Positions 36,195 to 49,800 of a stretch of 64,000 bases of DNA are shown piece by piece; position 1 is the stretch's first letter; every line of letters starts with the position of its first letter. Below the pieces are notes generated by a model. It had not been told where the DNA came from and ran no database searches. It saw only the letters and a program-made list of their open reading frames with translations. Location of the stretch: contig JBAMJR010000089.1 of the NCBI GenBank assembly GCA_038501785.1, positions 5,808,001 through 5,872,000 of the forward strand, read 5' to 3'. The translations under genes and the position numbers were made by a program. This stretch comes from Myoxocephalus aenaeus. Lineage: Eukaryota > Chordata > Actinopteri > Perciformes > Cottidae.

Positions 36195-36410
36195 TATACA
36201 GAACCTAATCATTTACATAAAGTCCTTAAGGCAAATAACTGTTGGGGGCTCTAATTTATATCTGATCGAAAATTAGCCGTCATTATGCGCACCATTAGCT
36301 GCGTCTTTAATGTGCTTCTAAGCACCATTTGTCAAGCAGCTTGTTAATATCCTTCAAGTCTTTAAAGTTGAGAGCTCATTAAAGACTGCTGTGGCTGCTC
36401 TAGATGCTAT
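36195..36410. promoter_or_regulatory. Unique AT-rich block, candidate conserved non-coding element
   Basis: Non-repetitive sequence with AATCATTTACAT, GGCTCTAATTTAT, AAAATTAGCCGTCATTATGC, CACCATTAGC and CTCATTAAAGACTGC. It is flanked by low-complexity CT-rich sequence (36140-36185) and by A runs (36478-36502). No open frame of note. It could be a distal enhancer of pou4f2; the evidence is composition only. Confidence 0.2.
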
Positions 36411-37205
36411 TTCATAAAATTGGGTGGGAAGGGACGGAACATTTCAAAGTTTTTTCTTTTTGCGTTGACATTGTCCACAAAAAAAAAGAAGAAAAAAAAA
36501 AGGATTAGACGATGTACAGCATGAGCATTCTTGCTTTCTTCACATATTATTAGAACCTAAAAGACAAAATGCTCAGTTTCAGGAGGAGGAAATGGGTTTC
36601 AAATCCTAAACACTAAATGAATTTAGGCAAAGCTATCAATTGGCTGAAGCCTAAATACTTACAACATAATCCCACCGACAGAAACATCTATAAAAAGCCT
36701 TATTATCAGGGACAACCGCTTCTCTTTTGACCGTGGAAGACTTTCAAGTGCAAACAAATTGTTTTGAAATGCAAACATCAGACATAGGCGAATGGACCTC
36801 TGCATATAAACCCAGAGAAAGCTTATAGTTGTCTTGCCCACAGCCCATAACAAGAGACCCTCTTTAGGCCCAATCTTTGCCTATATGGGTAATGGGAGTT
36901 ATGCTGCTTTATTATTGGTTAAAACTCCAGTGTCCTTAGTCTTTCTTTCCCCTCCAGTATAACAGATTCCTCCAGGCTAAAGCAATAAAGAGAGTAATTA
37001 GAATGCTAAAGACAGATGTAAATAAAGGGAATGAGACAGTGGTGAGGGATGAGGCGTCTAGGTCACACACTCTCATCAAAAACCCAGTTGGTAGCAAATG
37101 ACACAACGTTCAGTGCCAGAGGCCTGGGGCTACGACTGCAAACCAGAGGACATAATGGACTAAATTATGGCCTCAATGGCTATGCATCTCTAAGCACCAA
37201 TAAGG

Positions 37206-37231
37206 ACACACACACACACACACACACACAT

Positions 37232-37319
<88 letters not shown>
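37206..37319. repeat. (CA)n microsatellite
   Basis: About 57 units with interruptions at 37231 (TA) and 37249 (AAA). Confidence 0.97.
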
Positions 37320-37321
<2 letters not shown>

Positions 37322-40300
37322 TCAAACCCCAAACACAAACACAGATCTACCGTATGATCAGATTGAATATATCTAAGGCATTGTGTAAGATATGCACATT
37401 ATTCTGTAGATTGTATCAAAACAATATGCTCTTATTAATAAGCAGTGTGATTCAGGGGTCACACCAGATATAAACAGTGCTAACTGACTGCCTTGTTGAT
37501 GGCCTCCATTGGAAATCCTTTTGATGTTACAGACTACCATTTGTGAAGCTTCTGTCCATGATATATATTTTAAAAAAATCAATCTCTAATTTTGCTCGGA
37601 CACAGTTTTAGTCTCTAACTTGTGGTTTATGTTCATTTGTTAATTCATATTGAGAAATACAATTTGGAAACCAAATGATTGGACTAGAATGGTTTTGGAT
37701 GAACAAGAGAAGGAGGTGTGTGTTAGTGCGTGGAGGCAGACACGAGCAAACATCAACACTAAACACTATACACTTGAGATTACATGCATGGGGGTTGGGC
37801 TAATTACAATATTTGCATTATTAAAAATACATTAACGACTAGAATGCTATCATATTTAACAACATAAGACATAAATAAATTAGCTAACTTTTGGTGATAA
37901 AATAGATCCGTTTTTCTTCAAGGGCTTCAAGGGGAATTCCTGTAAATCCCACCACAAAGATCAGGTCGGCAAGAATATATTGAATATCCAAATAAATCAT
38001 TATTTATCGTAAAACTTAAATCAAGTCAAGTCTCTGTGCGTGGTGTGAACTGCACAGAGTTTTATGATACGAGAATGAGGCTACAGAGGACGAAAATCCC
38101 ATACACTCAGTACCCCAGTCGACTTTTCTACACACCGTGGATGTCGCCTTGTTAATGAGGCGCTCTATACGTTTCCCAAGCTTCCCACACACGTTGCTTT
38201 ATGTCTCTTCATCTCTCTTTTTTATGTTCCTCAGTTTGTGTGAGCCACAAATCACTACACTACACTACGCTCTGCACATTATGCAGAAATGCATATACTG
38301 TACGTGGATGTAGTGTAGTGCAGGATATCAATGCTGCAGATTTATGATACACTTTGTTAAAAACAGACGCTTGTAATTGCTATTAAATCTGCTGCCTAGA
38401 CAGTTTTTTTTTCTCTCCTTGTAAACTGTTCTGGTTTTGTCGACTCTTTCATGGGTTCACACTTCCAGAAGTTACAGTTGTAAATATATGCTTTTAAATG
38501 CTTAGAAAGGGGTGAGTGATGTGGATAACATCTCAGTTTTCTGGAAATTCAACCGAGAAACCTTTTAGAAATAAAATAATCAGAAAGTCTTGTTGTAAAT
38601 TAAATAGCTTATGAATCAAGGTGCTTTATTCAATTGACGAGAAACCATGTAAATCCAACATTGTCATAAACACTGAGTTGCAACATTGCCCGAGATATTA
38701 AATTGTGAGATGCCTCAGTATAAAATGGTACAGAAAGATCTCTGAGGGTTGACCTATAAAAAACACTGTTTTCTCAATGTGATGCTATGTGTTTACAGCA
38801 GTAGAAAACTGTACAAAAGTATGTTTTTTCTTCTCATCTAGGCAGAAGAATACAGGAGAAAATCCATGTCATACCCTTAAGTAATGTTTTTTTTATAGAA
38901 AAAAAGACCTAAACAATACGTGAATTTTAACAAAAAAATGCAGACAGGAACAGTCTATAAAATTAATCAACAGACATATATGTCACCACCATGACTACCG
39001 AAAAAAACACACAGTATTTCAACCACTCAGGACTGACCAAAAATACATTTCCAATCTTCTCCAATCCAACATTTTTGATTTTGCGTGTACTAAAACCGTA
39101 ATTGCAGTATTTCTGACAGCACTTGGAAAGCAGATGTAATGGCATTATCCAGGGTACAGATTGTTTGCTGGAAATGAGCCACCAGACACAATTCAGCCAG
39201 ACATTCCATCTAAGAACTGCTACCAAAAAAAAAAACTTCATACGAATATGGAGCAAGTATAGACAGGCAGTTTCCTGCACAGAATTATAGATTCCTCACT
39301 AAAATTATTACACATACTGTACATAATATGTCAAAAAGGACAATGTTTCTGCATGACTGTCAAGTCCACATTACAGGCAGTATGTCAACTAATGTAAAGG
39401 AAATGAGAGGTATATTGCATTTTTATTGCCTATGAAAAAAAGTTATATGATCTTGCGCATATTCTTTGTTGGAAGAATTGTCTCAGCAAAGCCGGTTGAT
39501 TCCACCCGCTATATTAGATTACACTGTGCTGTTGAAATGTGTGCTTCTGAGGTGCCTTTGCAAAAGGTTGATTACTTTGCATATATTTCACCTGCCGCTC
39601 TGGGCTATTATTGCTTGAGATACAGAGTATAGTCAGTACCCTGATGGAGCAATCCTAAATGGTCAACGTCCCGAGTAAAACCATATAAAGTGATTCAATG
39701 CGAACATAAAGAAATGTTAACGATCGTCAAAGACCTTTGTGTTGGATGGCTTTCCATCCAGTTAGTCCCGCTTTCTCACTCTCTGCTGTCCTTTTTTTAA
39801 TTTTAGTCTTACTCTCCGTGAATATGTGCAGATTGCATTTATTTATTTGTTTTATGAAGAAAAGAATAACTCTGATATTGACTCAAAGAATAAGAATCAT
39901 CCACACAACAAACCCCAGAAATCTATGACATCGTCATGTTTCTTTAAAATGGCTAATATCGACGCTGAGCTTTAACGGGAAGATGTCTGCATCTCTGTGG
40001 CTGTGCTGTGATATGTGGCAGACAGACATTCTGACCTCTATATAGCAATGTGGAAGGACCTCAACAGCTGTAAACAACACTGCAATCAGTGTCCCATCTG
40101 CTCCCATGTCCCACTTGTGTGGATGCCTTTTTGCCATTTCTTTCACCCTCTGCCAAGTGGCTGCCTCAGGACATCTAACCCAGAGAAAAGAGCTCATTTA
40201 CCCAAGGAGGAAAGAAGCAAACTAGATTTCTGAGTGCATTTGCTGACAGGGAAACTTGGTAGTGGCAGATATTAACAGAGTTAGACGGATTATAATGTGT

Positions 40301-40965
40301 AAAATGTGCCATTTTTTACAAAAACAACGGTTTGTCAAACTGCTCTAAAATATCAGGCCTGTGATGAATTCACATGAAATAACCATGCAGGGATCATCTA
40401 AGGCTGAGCAGCTAACCAGCTTTCAAAGCAGCTTTTACATGTTGATTTCACCTCCATTAACCCCTGTTAAGGATAATGATGCTTCACCGGGACTTTATGA
40501 AGTGGGTGCTTGAGCTACACCCACTCCAAAGGTAAGTGGTGTGACTCCTGTTTTTTTGTTGTTGTAAGTAATACGATCCACTCAGCCAGTCTACACATTC
40601 ACCATGATACTGATAATTTTTTGGAAAATGCTGATTGTAAGACTGTTTACATGTATTGCTGTACGCAGATAGAGTAGCTAATTTCAATTAAATAATCAAA
40701 GTATTCCAATATGTTTTATGTTTGATCAATTCTGTGAACAGGAGCTGTATCTCTCAAAGCCAGAAACCTGAGAATTTAAACTTGCGTTGTCATCAAGTAT
40801 AAAGTCTGGATCTGCTCCACAGACAATGAATGGGAGACTGGTTTTATGAACGCACAGAATGTTTGTTTTACTTTGTTATACCCAAATGGACTTCATTCTA
40901 TTGGAGTGTTCTCAGTTCTGAAACAGAAAATGTACTAATATACGTATATACTCAGAACATTGTCT
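37320..40965. other. Gene-free interval
   Basis: AT-rich, unique-looking. It contains a small imperfect hairpin at about 38255-38323 (ACTACACTACACTAC against TGTAGTGTAGTGCAG). No frame above 105 residues and none recognised. Confidence 0.45.
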
Positions 40966-40969
40966 CAGT

Positions 40970-41760
40970 GAATACGTTTATATGCACCAAACATTCCAGT
41001 TTTTTGCCTTTAATACAAAAACACAATATTCCTAATAGGCTGATTAAAATTTATATTCCACTAACATTCCCGCGTACATGCAGCCTTAAATATTCCGATT
41101 ACAAGGGGCCAGTGAATCCCATGTTGACGCCATTCTCAACTGTGTTTGACATGTCGTCGATGCCCTAAAACCGCTTTCATTCCTTCAACCAGCTTTTTTA
41201 AAAGGTTGGCTTTGCGATATTTGCGCATATCCAACAACCTTGATGACCAACTCCTTTATAATCCTTAAAATTAGGTGTATTTCTCTTTCCAACCAGAAAG
41301 ATTGTGGGAGTTTTTCCTGTGCCGATGTGAGGGTCAGAGGATGCCGTACAGATTGTAAAGCCCTCTGAGGCAAATTTGTAATTTGTGATTTTAGGCTATA
41401 CAAAATAAATGGAAACATAAATGGGGGGTTTTCTTTTGGGCATTCATCTCTACTCCAGTTTGGGAAACTATTGACTATTGGTTGGTTCACAATGCACAGA
41501 GTTGGTTGTAAACAGGAAAGAGGTTTTATGTCGCAAAGTGCCATAAAAACCTGACTGAGACATATATTCCAAATGCGCTATACACATGTCTAAAGAATGC
41601 TCCTAAAACCCAAATAATATAGGCATGCCCGACGTCTTAATCGGAAAATGCTCCATTCGGAATAAGGCCTAATTCAGAATATCCAAACGGAATATGATGT
41701 TTACATGAACCAGATCAGATTCACAATATTGTCATATTTAGAATATTAGTGAAATATGAG
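40970..41760. repeat. Diverged dispersed element with inverted GTTTACATG-type ends
   Basis: The left part has CGTTTATATGCACC then AAACATTCC; the right part, read in reverse, has GGTTCATGTAAACATCATATTCCG. Internal modules (GCGTACATGCAG, ATTCCGATTACA, TTCGGAATAAGG) repeat the theme. The stretch 41353-41405 (TGTAAAGCCCTCTGAGGCAA, GGCTATACAAAATAAA) matches a sequence common in fish SINE/LINE tails, so a second element is probably nested inside. Limits are approximate. Confidence 0.5.
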
Positions 41761-44700
41761 TCACTGTCATCTGTAACATCTCTATGGAGCAGTTCCACAC
41801 TTTATACAAGATGACATCACACATTTTAGTTTTACCACTCTATGTTTTTGGATTTGGCAGAGGGTTGCTCATGTTCACTTATATTTATGGATTGTCTTAG
41901 AACATAGAAATAACATGAATGGATTTGGAAAATGGATGTAGTTCCTCTTTGCAGGGAAGCTGTGGAGTTTTGGTCCACGCTAAGGAACAATGTTTATACA
42001 AGTTTTCATACAAATGTGTTTGTGTCGTGCATAAATATGTACATGCATGTGTGGAAGCATGTGAGCAACGCAATACACATTCCTGCCAATGGTTTCTAAC
42101 TGATTGACAATTGAAGCCACAAAGAATCAAAGAACGGGCGAGCAAAGGCAGAGAAGAAGAAGACTGCTTTCAGGCAAACATGGATCAAAATAGAATTTAC
42201 AAATGTATTATGAGGAAGAAAATGCATTCATCACATTTGTTGGGCTTCTTTAAAGCGTAACCTAACCTCCCCAGAAAATCGTGTTTACGCTGACCTCCAG
42301 TGGTTTAACTTCTCACCTTGCTGCTAAGTGGGCCTGACGTCACCGTAGCAACAAGTGAATAGACTGAAGGAAAAGTAGGAGAGCGAGAGAAAAGAAAAGC
42401 AGGCTGAGGCATGACGTGGAGGGAAGACCATGTAATAACTAGAAAGGTGCACTCAGTAGAGAGCAGATCGTTACCAGGTGTGTCTGCAACGACCACTGCA
42501 GTATTGTGTGATTGAATTATTACAACCCACAATTAGCTAACCCACCTTTCCAGATGGATGTATAACGAGAACTGATACAGCGTTGGATACGGTGCCCAAT
42601 TCATGCCTAAGTTGCTCAGTGGCGCATGAAGACAAAAAAAGTTTGACTTCCGAGTATAAAATTCAGATTAAACTAATATCTGCCGACAATCTTCCGCGTC
42701 CATAAGCCCATAGAGCAAGCGCACTAGTGTTTCCTTTAACTCCGCCCCCCCAGCCTCGTTCTCGGGCTCATTCACATAAATGAAGGAAGGAAAATAACTC
42801 TGTATTCAGCTATTAGTGCATATTACAACTTTTAGGACCTAATGATTTAAATAAGGAACGTTCAAGTGCTAGTACTGGTAAGAAAAATAAAAGATCTGCT
42901 GACCAACAGACTTTCCCATTGTAAGTCTATGGGGAAAAGTATTTTTGGGCCCAATTACGACAAGTGACAGATCCAGAAATTGTAATTCCACCGTTTGGCC
43001 ACTATGTACAATTTGCGTTGGAGGCTTCCTCTAGCAGCTGGAAGTGGGCGGCGCACTGAGCTGTGTCAGTGCTTGCGGACCCTCGGCCAGGTTTCGGTTA
43101 AGATTAGTGAGGGAGGAATCAGCAGGCAAAAAAAAAAAAGGCAATAAAATGTGTTTTGAAAAAAGTGTGAGTCGCCGCAACCATAAGAGGTTTTTGAACA
43201 TGGAGCCATAACTGGACAGCCAAACTATAATACAGTTTAATATTGCAGAATGCGAGATTAGTGGTGGACAGACACACTCACTCATGGACTCACTCATGGA
43301 CTCTGTTTGAGTGATTAATGATGCATGGTGATGAAGATGATCAAGAATACATGCTGCCCTTGTCAGCCCGATGCAGAGAGGTCACTGTGCCTCAGTCAAC
43401 CGACCTTTCTCTGTTCTCAAAATAATTGCCTTATGTTTCTGTAATGAAAATATAACTCTTTACAAGCTCATCATTCAGGGGTGGGCTAAGGCAAACTTTG
43501 TATTCTGTATGCATAATCCATGTATAAATATGCCTCACACCAGAGCTGTGTGTTATGTGATTGGAGTGGGGGTCAGAGCCACTTGTATTCCTGTGGGTGG
43601 GATTGTGGGATTGCAAGAGATTTGATTGGAGCATTATCCCTACACGAGGGCCCTCCAGATCTCCTATCTGTTGTTCCCCCTTCTCATTTACTTTACCAGT
43701 GCACTGCTGTAATATACATAATTCAGACTACCGGGGAATGTCTTTGGGCTCCGAACCACCTGCTGGCTTTTATTAGCTAATTAATGGTGATTTATCAGAG
43801 CTGCTAATTTGAATGGGGCCGCTTGCCTTCAGGAGTCTCAGAACACCATATGAATTCTGATGGTAATTATGCTTATTTGATGGGCAGTTTGCTAAAACAA
43901 AAAAGTTCTGTCTTATCTGCCCCGCAGGGATGAATTTCTGTTCTTGCGAAAGACGACCTTGTGTGATTTTTTTTCCCTGTCTCATTAAGGACTCACACAC
44001 AGTTCATTTTAATACTTAAATCCCAAACAGCTTTTTTTTTTTTTTTTTTTTTACCTTTTTACCTGTAGATGTGCGTCCTTGGAAAGGTCTTTTTTGATGT
44101 CCTTATGTTTCAAGTATATTTACTGTTCAAGGACCACAGATTCACCTCAGGTGTGATACTGGGTATTTGGGCCTTAAAGGAGAATATTCATATAAATATG
44201 GTAAATTTACTTCTACCTTTGTGTTTAAAAAATACTTCCGATGCATCTCAAATTTGATCATTTACTTACTTTTATTTGTTGTCAACATAAACTTGACAAA
44301 ATCAACCACTTACTCAATTAATAAAGATATACAAAAAAGAAGACTTATAAATAATTATTACACATTGTGAGGCAATGGTGGTTTTTAAGGATTATTTCCT
44401 GAAAAAGAGATTTTGATTTCTTCCTATAGGAGCAACACTGTCTCCTACAAAATGATGTTCCCATACAACTAACCTGTTTCAAGCGGATACCATTTTCTCC
44501 CAGATTACGGTCACAGTATTAAACAGAATGAAACATGTGATTAAAAAAAGAATACACAATAATACAAAATCTAAACCAAACAAAATAAAAATGCAACAAA
44601 AGTAGTTGTTATGATCAGGTAATTAAATGTGGTTCACACTGGACACACACAGCTGTCTCTTGGGTGAAAGGCCTGTGTATTTTGACTCATTTAAAATGTA

Positions 44701-46120
44701 TTTTGATACGCAGTGCCGGTTGAATCAAGTAAGTGATGTAGCGTCCACACAAGCTACCTTTTCCCAAAGCAGTACTACTAAAACAAAACATGTCGTTAGG
44801 CAGCACACCTCCTGCTTGGCAAACAGTTAACAGACAACTTTTAAAGGAGATTGCATTGAATTACATGATGTATTAAAGCTTTACTTTGTAAAAATGTGTA
44901 TTAGGCCAAGTTAAATTATAACGTTAGCTTGATGTGTTCAATTGTAAACTTGTAAAATGTAGTTTTTAGCGAGAGACTTACAGTATATCAATAGGCTACA
45001 GTTGTATGAAGGAGATGTTTTTACATTAGGAATTATGACCTGTTGAGCTTCATAACACTAGCTCTAAGCAGCTTATAGTTGCACAATTAAAACTACTAAT
45101 GCAAAGATTTTTCCAAAGCAAATATTTAAATAAAAATGCAATCATGCATTTCCTAATAATTTGCATTGTGCGTTTTTATGCAAATAACCACCATAGACAT
45201 ATAACCATATAACAAAGTAAAAGGATACTGTTTAGACAGTTGAAAGTATTATTCAGGGTGGTTTCAGGACGGTAGTGAAAAAAGTTAGTCTGGAGTCTTT
45301 TATACAAGCTGCTAGGGTTGTTGCAGGTTGAACTTTTGTAAAACGCATTCTTTAGCAAAAAGGCCACGGTCCTTTCTACAGACCTCTCCCATGAGAAAAT
45401 TGAAAAACCCATAAAAGTGATAAATTGGTGTTTTCTTTTGTATCAGTGTCCTCTGCTCGGTTCAGAGTCCACAGTTAGACATAGACTGTAGAGAAACGTA
45501 AATGTAACACCTCTGAAATATTCTGATTCATTGCAGCTGGAGTTGGGTTTACTGCTCTTCACCTTCTCACCAGTTATTTTGAGAGCAAAACAAAAAGATA
45601 AGTAACCCATTTGGAGCTGCCGAAGATCAAACAGTTACCACAGCAGGGACTGAAAAGCTGGAGAGGCCCCTCAATCACACAGTCATTCCACTAAATATGC
45701 TTACTCTGTAATCCTTGCACTGTCTTGTCTTGGGAAATGTTTTATATCTGTGGTTGATTCATTTTATTTTCTAGATTGTAGCCCGGCAGTTATAAGGTAA
45801 GTATTGGAAACAACTAATAATGTATCTTTGATTTAGATTTGTGTGAAGTCTTTATGCCCTTTATGGACATTACAAATTACAATTCTGGAAGATTTAAAAG
45901 AATAACCATGCATAATCAACCAAGCTTTACATCAATCACCAAATATCAGTTTCCTAAACTGTTTTTAGTTTGGACTAAACTAACGCACATATATCCAATT
46001 TGGAAGAATAATGTTCACATAAGTCATGTCCACAAGATGTTATCTGTGTGTTAGAGCTTGTGCACAAGGCTTGCTGAAAACACTGCGCTGTAGATGGGAC
46101 ATGGTCTTTCAGTTAGCAGC
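41761..46120. other. Gene-free interval
   Basis: Includes a 22-base T run (44031-44052). The segments 42240-42340 and 42880-43060 have the look of old dispersed repeats but could not be assigned. Open frames are short, overlapping and unrecognised. Confidence 0.45.
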
Positions 46121-46129
46121 TGCAGGAAC

Positions 46130-46580
46130 CTGCATTCAGCCTGTGGAGCGCAGGTTCTAACCCGTGTAACGGCAGCCACAGAAAGATTCCTGATCCGGCT
46201 TGGAGTCTGGGGACGGAACTTCTGGCTGAATTTTGAGCTAACTGCAAGACGTGAGTGTGTGGCCTATACCAGCAACGGGTTCGAAGAAACAAAAACACAA
46301 GTTATTCCTGCCACTTTTTATTTTAATCAAATAAACAAACTATCAAAGGCAAACGGACCCATCCTCTCATGAGGGCAGATTGGGCACTATTGCCTCTTGG
46401 TATTAGAAGAAAGGACTGCCCTTGGCTAGCTGCTTAGCATTCTCATTTCAGTAGATATCTTTGCAACTTGATACATGACATAACGTCAACACCTCGTCTT
46501 CACATTCTGTTGACAATGCTATTTCATTTATTTTCAACGTGGACATATCTTAGCAGTTGGCCCTTTAAAAGCATACGCTT
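46130..46580 (+). repeat. Dispersed repeat family D, copy 2 (uninterrupted)
   Basis: Carries the same ordered modules as the copy at 22140-23010, without the MITE: TTCTGTTGACAATGCTATTTC spans the position that is broken by the MITE in copy 1. The 92-residue frame inside is part of the repeat and not a gene. Confidence 0.68.
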
Positions 46581-46799
46581 TAGCATTGTCGGTTGCTGTT
46601 TGTAAACACAGCATTCAAAGTGTTCCCCTCCTCCGCTGCATTTGGAAGTGATTATGATTTTTGTGTTTGATCAACGTCTGGCTAAATCATTGGCATTGCT
46701 AACTATGTGCATTGCTAAAAACACAAATTCAGTCGCTGGAGGGAGGGATCAGTTACCTGAGGTGGATGAAATAATAGAAATAAGGAATGGGTAAGGTAA

Positions 46800-47012
46800 G
46801 TGAATATCACCAAATTCAAACGTCATCATGCTCCTCAGCATCACAACTGTCTGTACATAAATCACCGAACATTTTGCTGATTCATTCGTATCTCGTAAAC
46901 GTCTGATACATCTTGCAGGGACCATGAATATCCGTAAAAAAAATTCATAGCAATCCATCAAATAGCTGTTTTGGCTGTGGCGGACCGACTGACATGCCGC
47001 TAGCCAGCATTG
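46800..47012 (+). repeat. Dispersed repeat family B, copy 2 (partial)
   Basis: GGACCATGAATATCCGTA, TTCATAGCAATCCATCAAAT, AGCTGTTTTGGCTGTGG, CGGACCGACTGACATGCC, CGCTAGCCAGCATTGC. Same family as 1918-2208. It ends next to the target duplication of the hAT-type element. Confidence 0.6.
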
Positions 47013-47477
47013 CTCTAGATCAGGGGTGTCAAACTCATTTCAGTTAAGGGGTCGCATGCAGCCCATTTTGACCTCAAGTGGGCCGGACCAGTAAAATCAC
47101 AGCATAATAACGCATACATAATGACAATATTACTCTCTGTTTAAATCATTGGTGAAGGTTTTTGGATGATAAACCCTATTTTAAGGTCTTTCTTCAATAA
47201 ACTAGAAACATAAAGACCGACAATTCAGACATCAGCCCACTGTTTACCTGCCTGGGCTCTCCTCTGCAGACTCCCTCGCAGTTAGGCAATATGTTTAGTA
47301 AAGTCAGTACTCTGATCAATTGTGTCTGTGGCTCAATGGTTACCATGCACGTCTTACAATCAGAGGATCAGTGGTTCAAATCTTCAAATCTTTACAATTA
47401 TCCCACGGGCCGGACTGGACCCCCTGGCGGGCCGGATCCGGCCCGCGGGCCGTATGTTTGACACCCCTGCTCTAGAT
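47013..47477. mobile_element. hAT-type MITE with 8-bp target site duplication
   Basis: CTCTAGAT occurs exactly at 47013-47020 and 47470-47477, flanking a 449-base element whose ends are CAGGGGTGTCAAAC (47021) and GTTTGACACCCCTG (to 47469). An 8-bp duplication and CAGGG-type ends are hallmarks of hAT transposons. Just inside are AAGTGGGCCGGACCAGTAAAA and the palindromic GC-rich GGCGGGCCGGATCCGGCCCG block, as in a very common vertebrate non-autonomous hAT family. No transposase frame; movement would need a transposase supplied in trans. The middle (about 47200-47395) looks foreign to the family. Confidence 0.9.
47326..47384 (+). repeat. tRNA-like SINE head inside the hAT element
   Basis: TGGCTCAATGGTTACC (A-box-like) and GGTTCAAATCT (B-box-like) lie 44 bases apart (start to start) in the + orientation, close to tRNA gene spacing and to the heads of teleost tRNA-derived SINEs. 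No intact cloverleaf or full tRNA acceptor pairing is evident, so this is not a functional tRNA call. It may be a SINE fragment carried or acquired by the MITE. Confidence 0.45.
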
Positions 47478-48244
47478 GAAGGTGTAGTGGGCCAGTTTGG
47501 ATCTGCTGCAAGTCTAATGATACAATGAACATTAAATACAGATGTTTAAGTGAATTTAATTCAGAATTTTAATTCATATAATTTACATTATAAACACAAA
47601 CACATACATTTCTTCATAAATGCATCTTCGAACGCTCACAACGCCAAAATATTTGATCCAAAATGAGCTATTCTTTTCTCGAGAATGCTTCATTAACAAC
47701 ATTTATATCTGCTGCATCAACAAAGATCTGATGTGTACGGTGGCCGATTGATGTTCTCTGCACTCTGCATACATATCCGTGGGGAAATGCAGTAGACTCT
47801 CTCCCTCTTTGCCAACACAGGTGAAATCCCAAAAGTCACATGGAGATATTGAAGAATAAAACATTATGTCAAGTCATTTGGCATGTCTGAAATTAGAATG
47901 TGAAAGAACGGGAGGTTCAGATATGTCTGCCAGCAAACACCTTTGCCTGATCTTTTCATCCCAATTCAAATAAAATTCTAAACTGCAGGTAAATGGTAAT
48001 ATCACACACGCAAGCAACGATGCCTCCAGCAACATGCTCCATTAAAAGAGTTCGTAGGTGCTGCAGCGCTCTCTGCACAAGTGAAGTGTTTGCTCAGTGG
48101 GAATTGAGCAGGAATTCTGAAAAGGCACTTTAATGTTGAAAATCTTACAACACCCTCTTAACACACAGGTTTTCAAGACAATACACATGTAAAAGTAACC
48201 CTGTCATGTGTCAGTCATGGTGTTAAGAGAATAATTTGTGTGTG

Positions 48245-48252
48245 TATATATA

Positions 48253-48343
<91 letters not shown>

Positions 48344-48357
48344 GTGTGTGTGTGTGT
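48245..48357. repeat. Compound (TA)n(TG)n microsatellite
   Basis: About 27 TA units (one TTTA interruption) followed directly by about 29 TG units with a C interruption at 48339. Confidence 0.96.
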
Positions 48358-48754
48358 TGTATGACATCAAAGAACAATTATACAACAATGACAGCCAACC
48401 TCCTTGTGTAACCCGACGTAGATCTTCAATGTTCAGCCTAAATATCTCATGTTGATCATATTCATTTAAGCCTGGAGAGTCAATTAAGATGCCAGTCAAG
48501 ATCTCTACATCAAAAGTGGGACATTTCTATGTTCAAAGGTGAGACTTGTCTATGTAATTCCAGCAATGACCCAGAGAGGTCACAGTGTGTGTGTGTTTGT
48601 GTGTGTGTGTTTCTGTTTGTGTGTACACAATGGACCTCTGGTGGAGGCCTCAGCCCCCCTGGGGAGGGAACCTTCAGTATAAAAACACGCTATTCACCGG
48701 GACCTCCGCAATTGTACCAGAAGGAGAAAAGGACCAATCCTTCCCCCTTCACGT

Positions 48755-48755
<1 letters not shown>

Positions 48756-48815
<60 letters not shown>
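48756..48815. repeat. (CA)n microsatellite
   Basis: About 30 uninterrupted units. A short TG patch lies at 48584-48625 upstream in the opposite sense. Confidence 0.96.
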
Positions 48816-48817
<2 letters not shown>

Positions 48818-49494
48818 GAGACTCAGACCATGTAAGCGCCTCCATGCCAGTGAATGCTATCATTTCATTCCTCTACTCTGAATGCTCCAGGGATCTCTGA
48901 GAAAGAGTAAGAGCAATAAGTTCACTTTGCTGAATTAATGCTGTAATTTTTTATCAGGAGAGCCTTGGCTTTACCTTGAACGGGGCTGGTTTTATGCAAA
49001 ATGGTTTCAAGCCTGGTTTCTTTTTATTCTTTTCTTTTTTTAAATGATGGTCCTAATTTGTTGGCTCACTTTAAATTATTAATCTCTTTTATATTCAAGT
49101 CGTTATTACGTGTCATAACTGTGTATCTATCGGGTGAAATTTAATAGCATCTGCTGGACCTTAGGAAAGAAGCCAGTGCAGAAATGCTATTAAATATTGA
49201 TAATTAACTAAATATTTGCCTTGGCACCTGCTTTGAGCCACCGTGCTAATTGGCATGGGAACAGCTGCTGTGGTCATTGAAGACGCACAATGAGATGTTC
49301 GCACAGAAACTCCCTGACAGATGCGAACAAATCAATTAGAAAAGGAAGATGAAACTGTGACATCCAGAGGATTAGACCAACATCTAACGTCTAATTATTC
49401 TCCACTTTTGAAAGTGATCAAAAATGTCAAAGAATTTGAACTCTCCTTTAACCTAAGGTAAGGTCCTCTCTCCAGAGGCTTATGTAATGAGTCC

Positions 49495-49800
49495 TGTGTA
49501 GGGCTGGGTATCAAATGTCAATGCCTGTCCTGGAATCAACCAAAACACAAGCAAATGTTCAATTTCATATTGTATTTCTGAGCAAAAGTTTTCTTACAGC
49601 TGATCGAGTTTAGACAACAATTAACTTTTGATTTGCTTCTTTTGTAAAATGAAAAACATAAAGCATTGTTTTTACAGCAGTTCTGAAGTTGAGGTACATT
49701 ATTGGCACTGGTATCGGACATTTTAAATAATGTTGTTGTGGTAGCATTGCTGTGAGGAAGTTGCATTTTAAAAAGTCAGCGAAAGACCTCACCTTTAACC
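49495..49800 (+). repeat. Probable diverged dispersed repeat (GGGCTGGGTATC family)
   Basis: Starts TAGGGCTGGGTATCAAATG and later has TTATTGGCACTGGTATCGGAC. This pairing is familiar from a teleost repeat with 'GGCTGGGTATCGAT' and 'GGTATCGG' modules. Heavily diverged; limits uncertain. Confidence 0.4.

Noticed and set aside
47326..47384. A functional tRNA gene
   Set aside because: A- and B-box-like sequences are present but no complete cloverleaf, and it lies inside a transposon; a SINE-like fragment is more likely.
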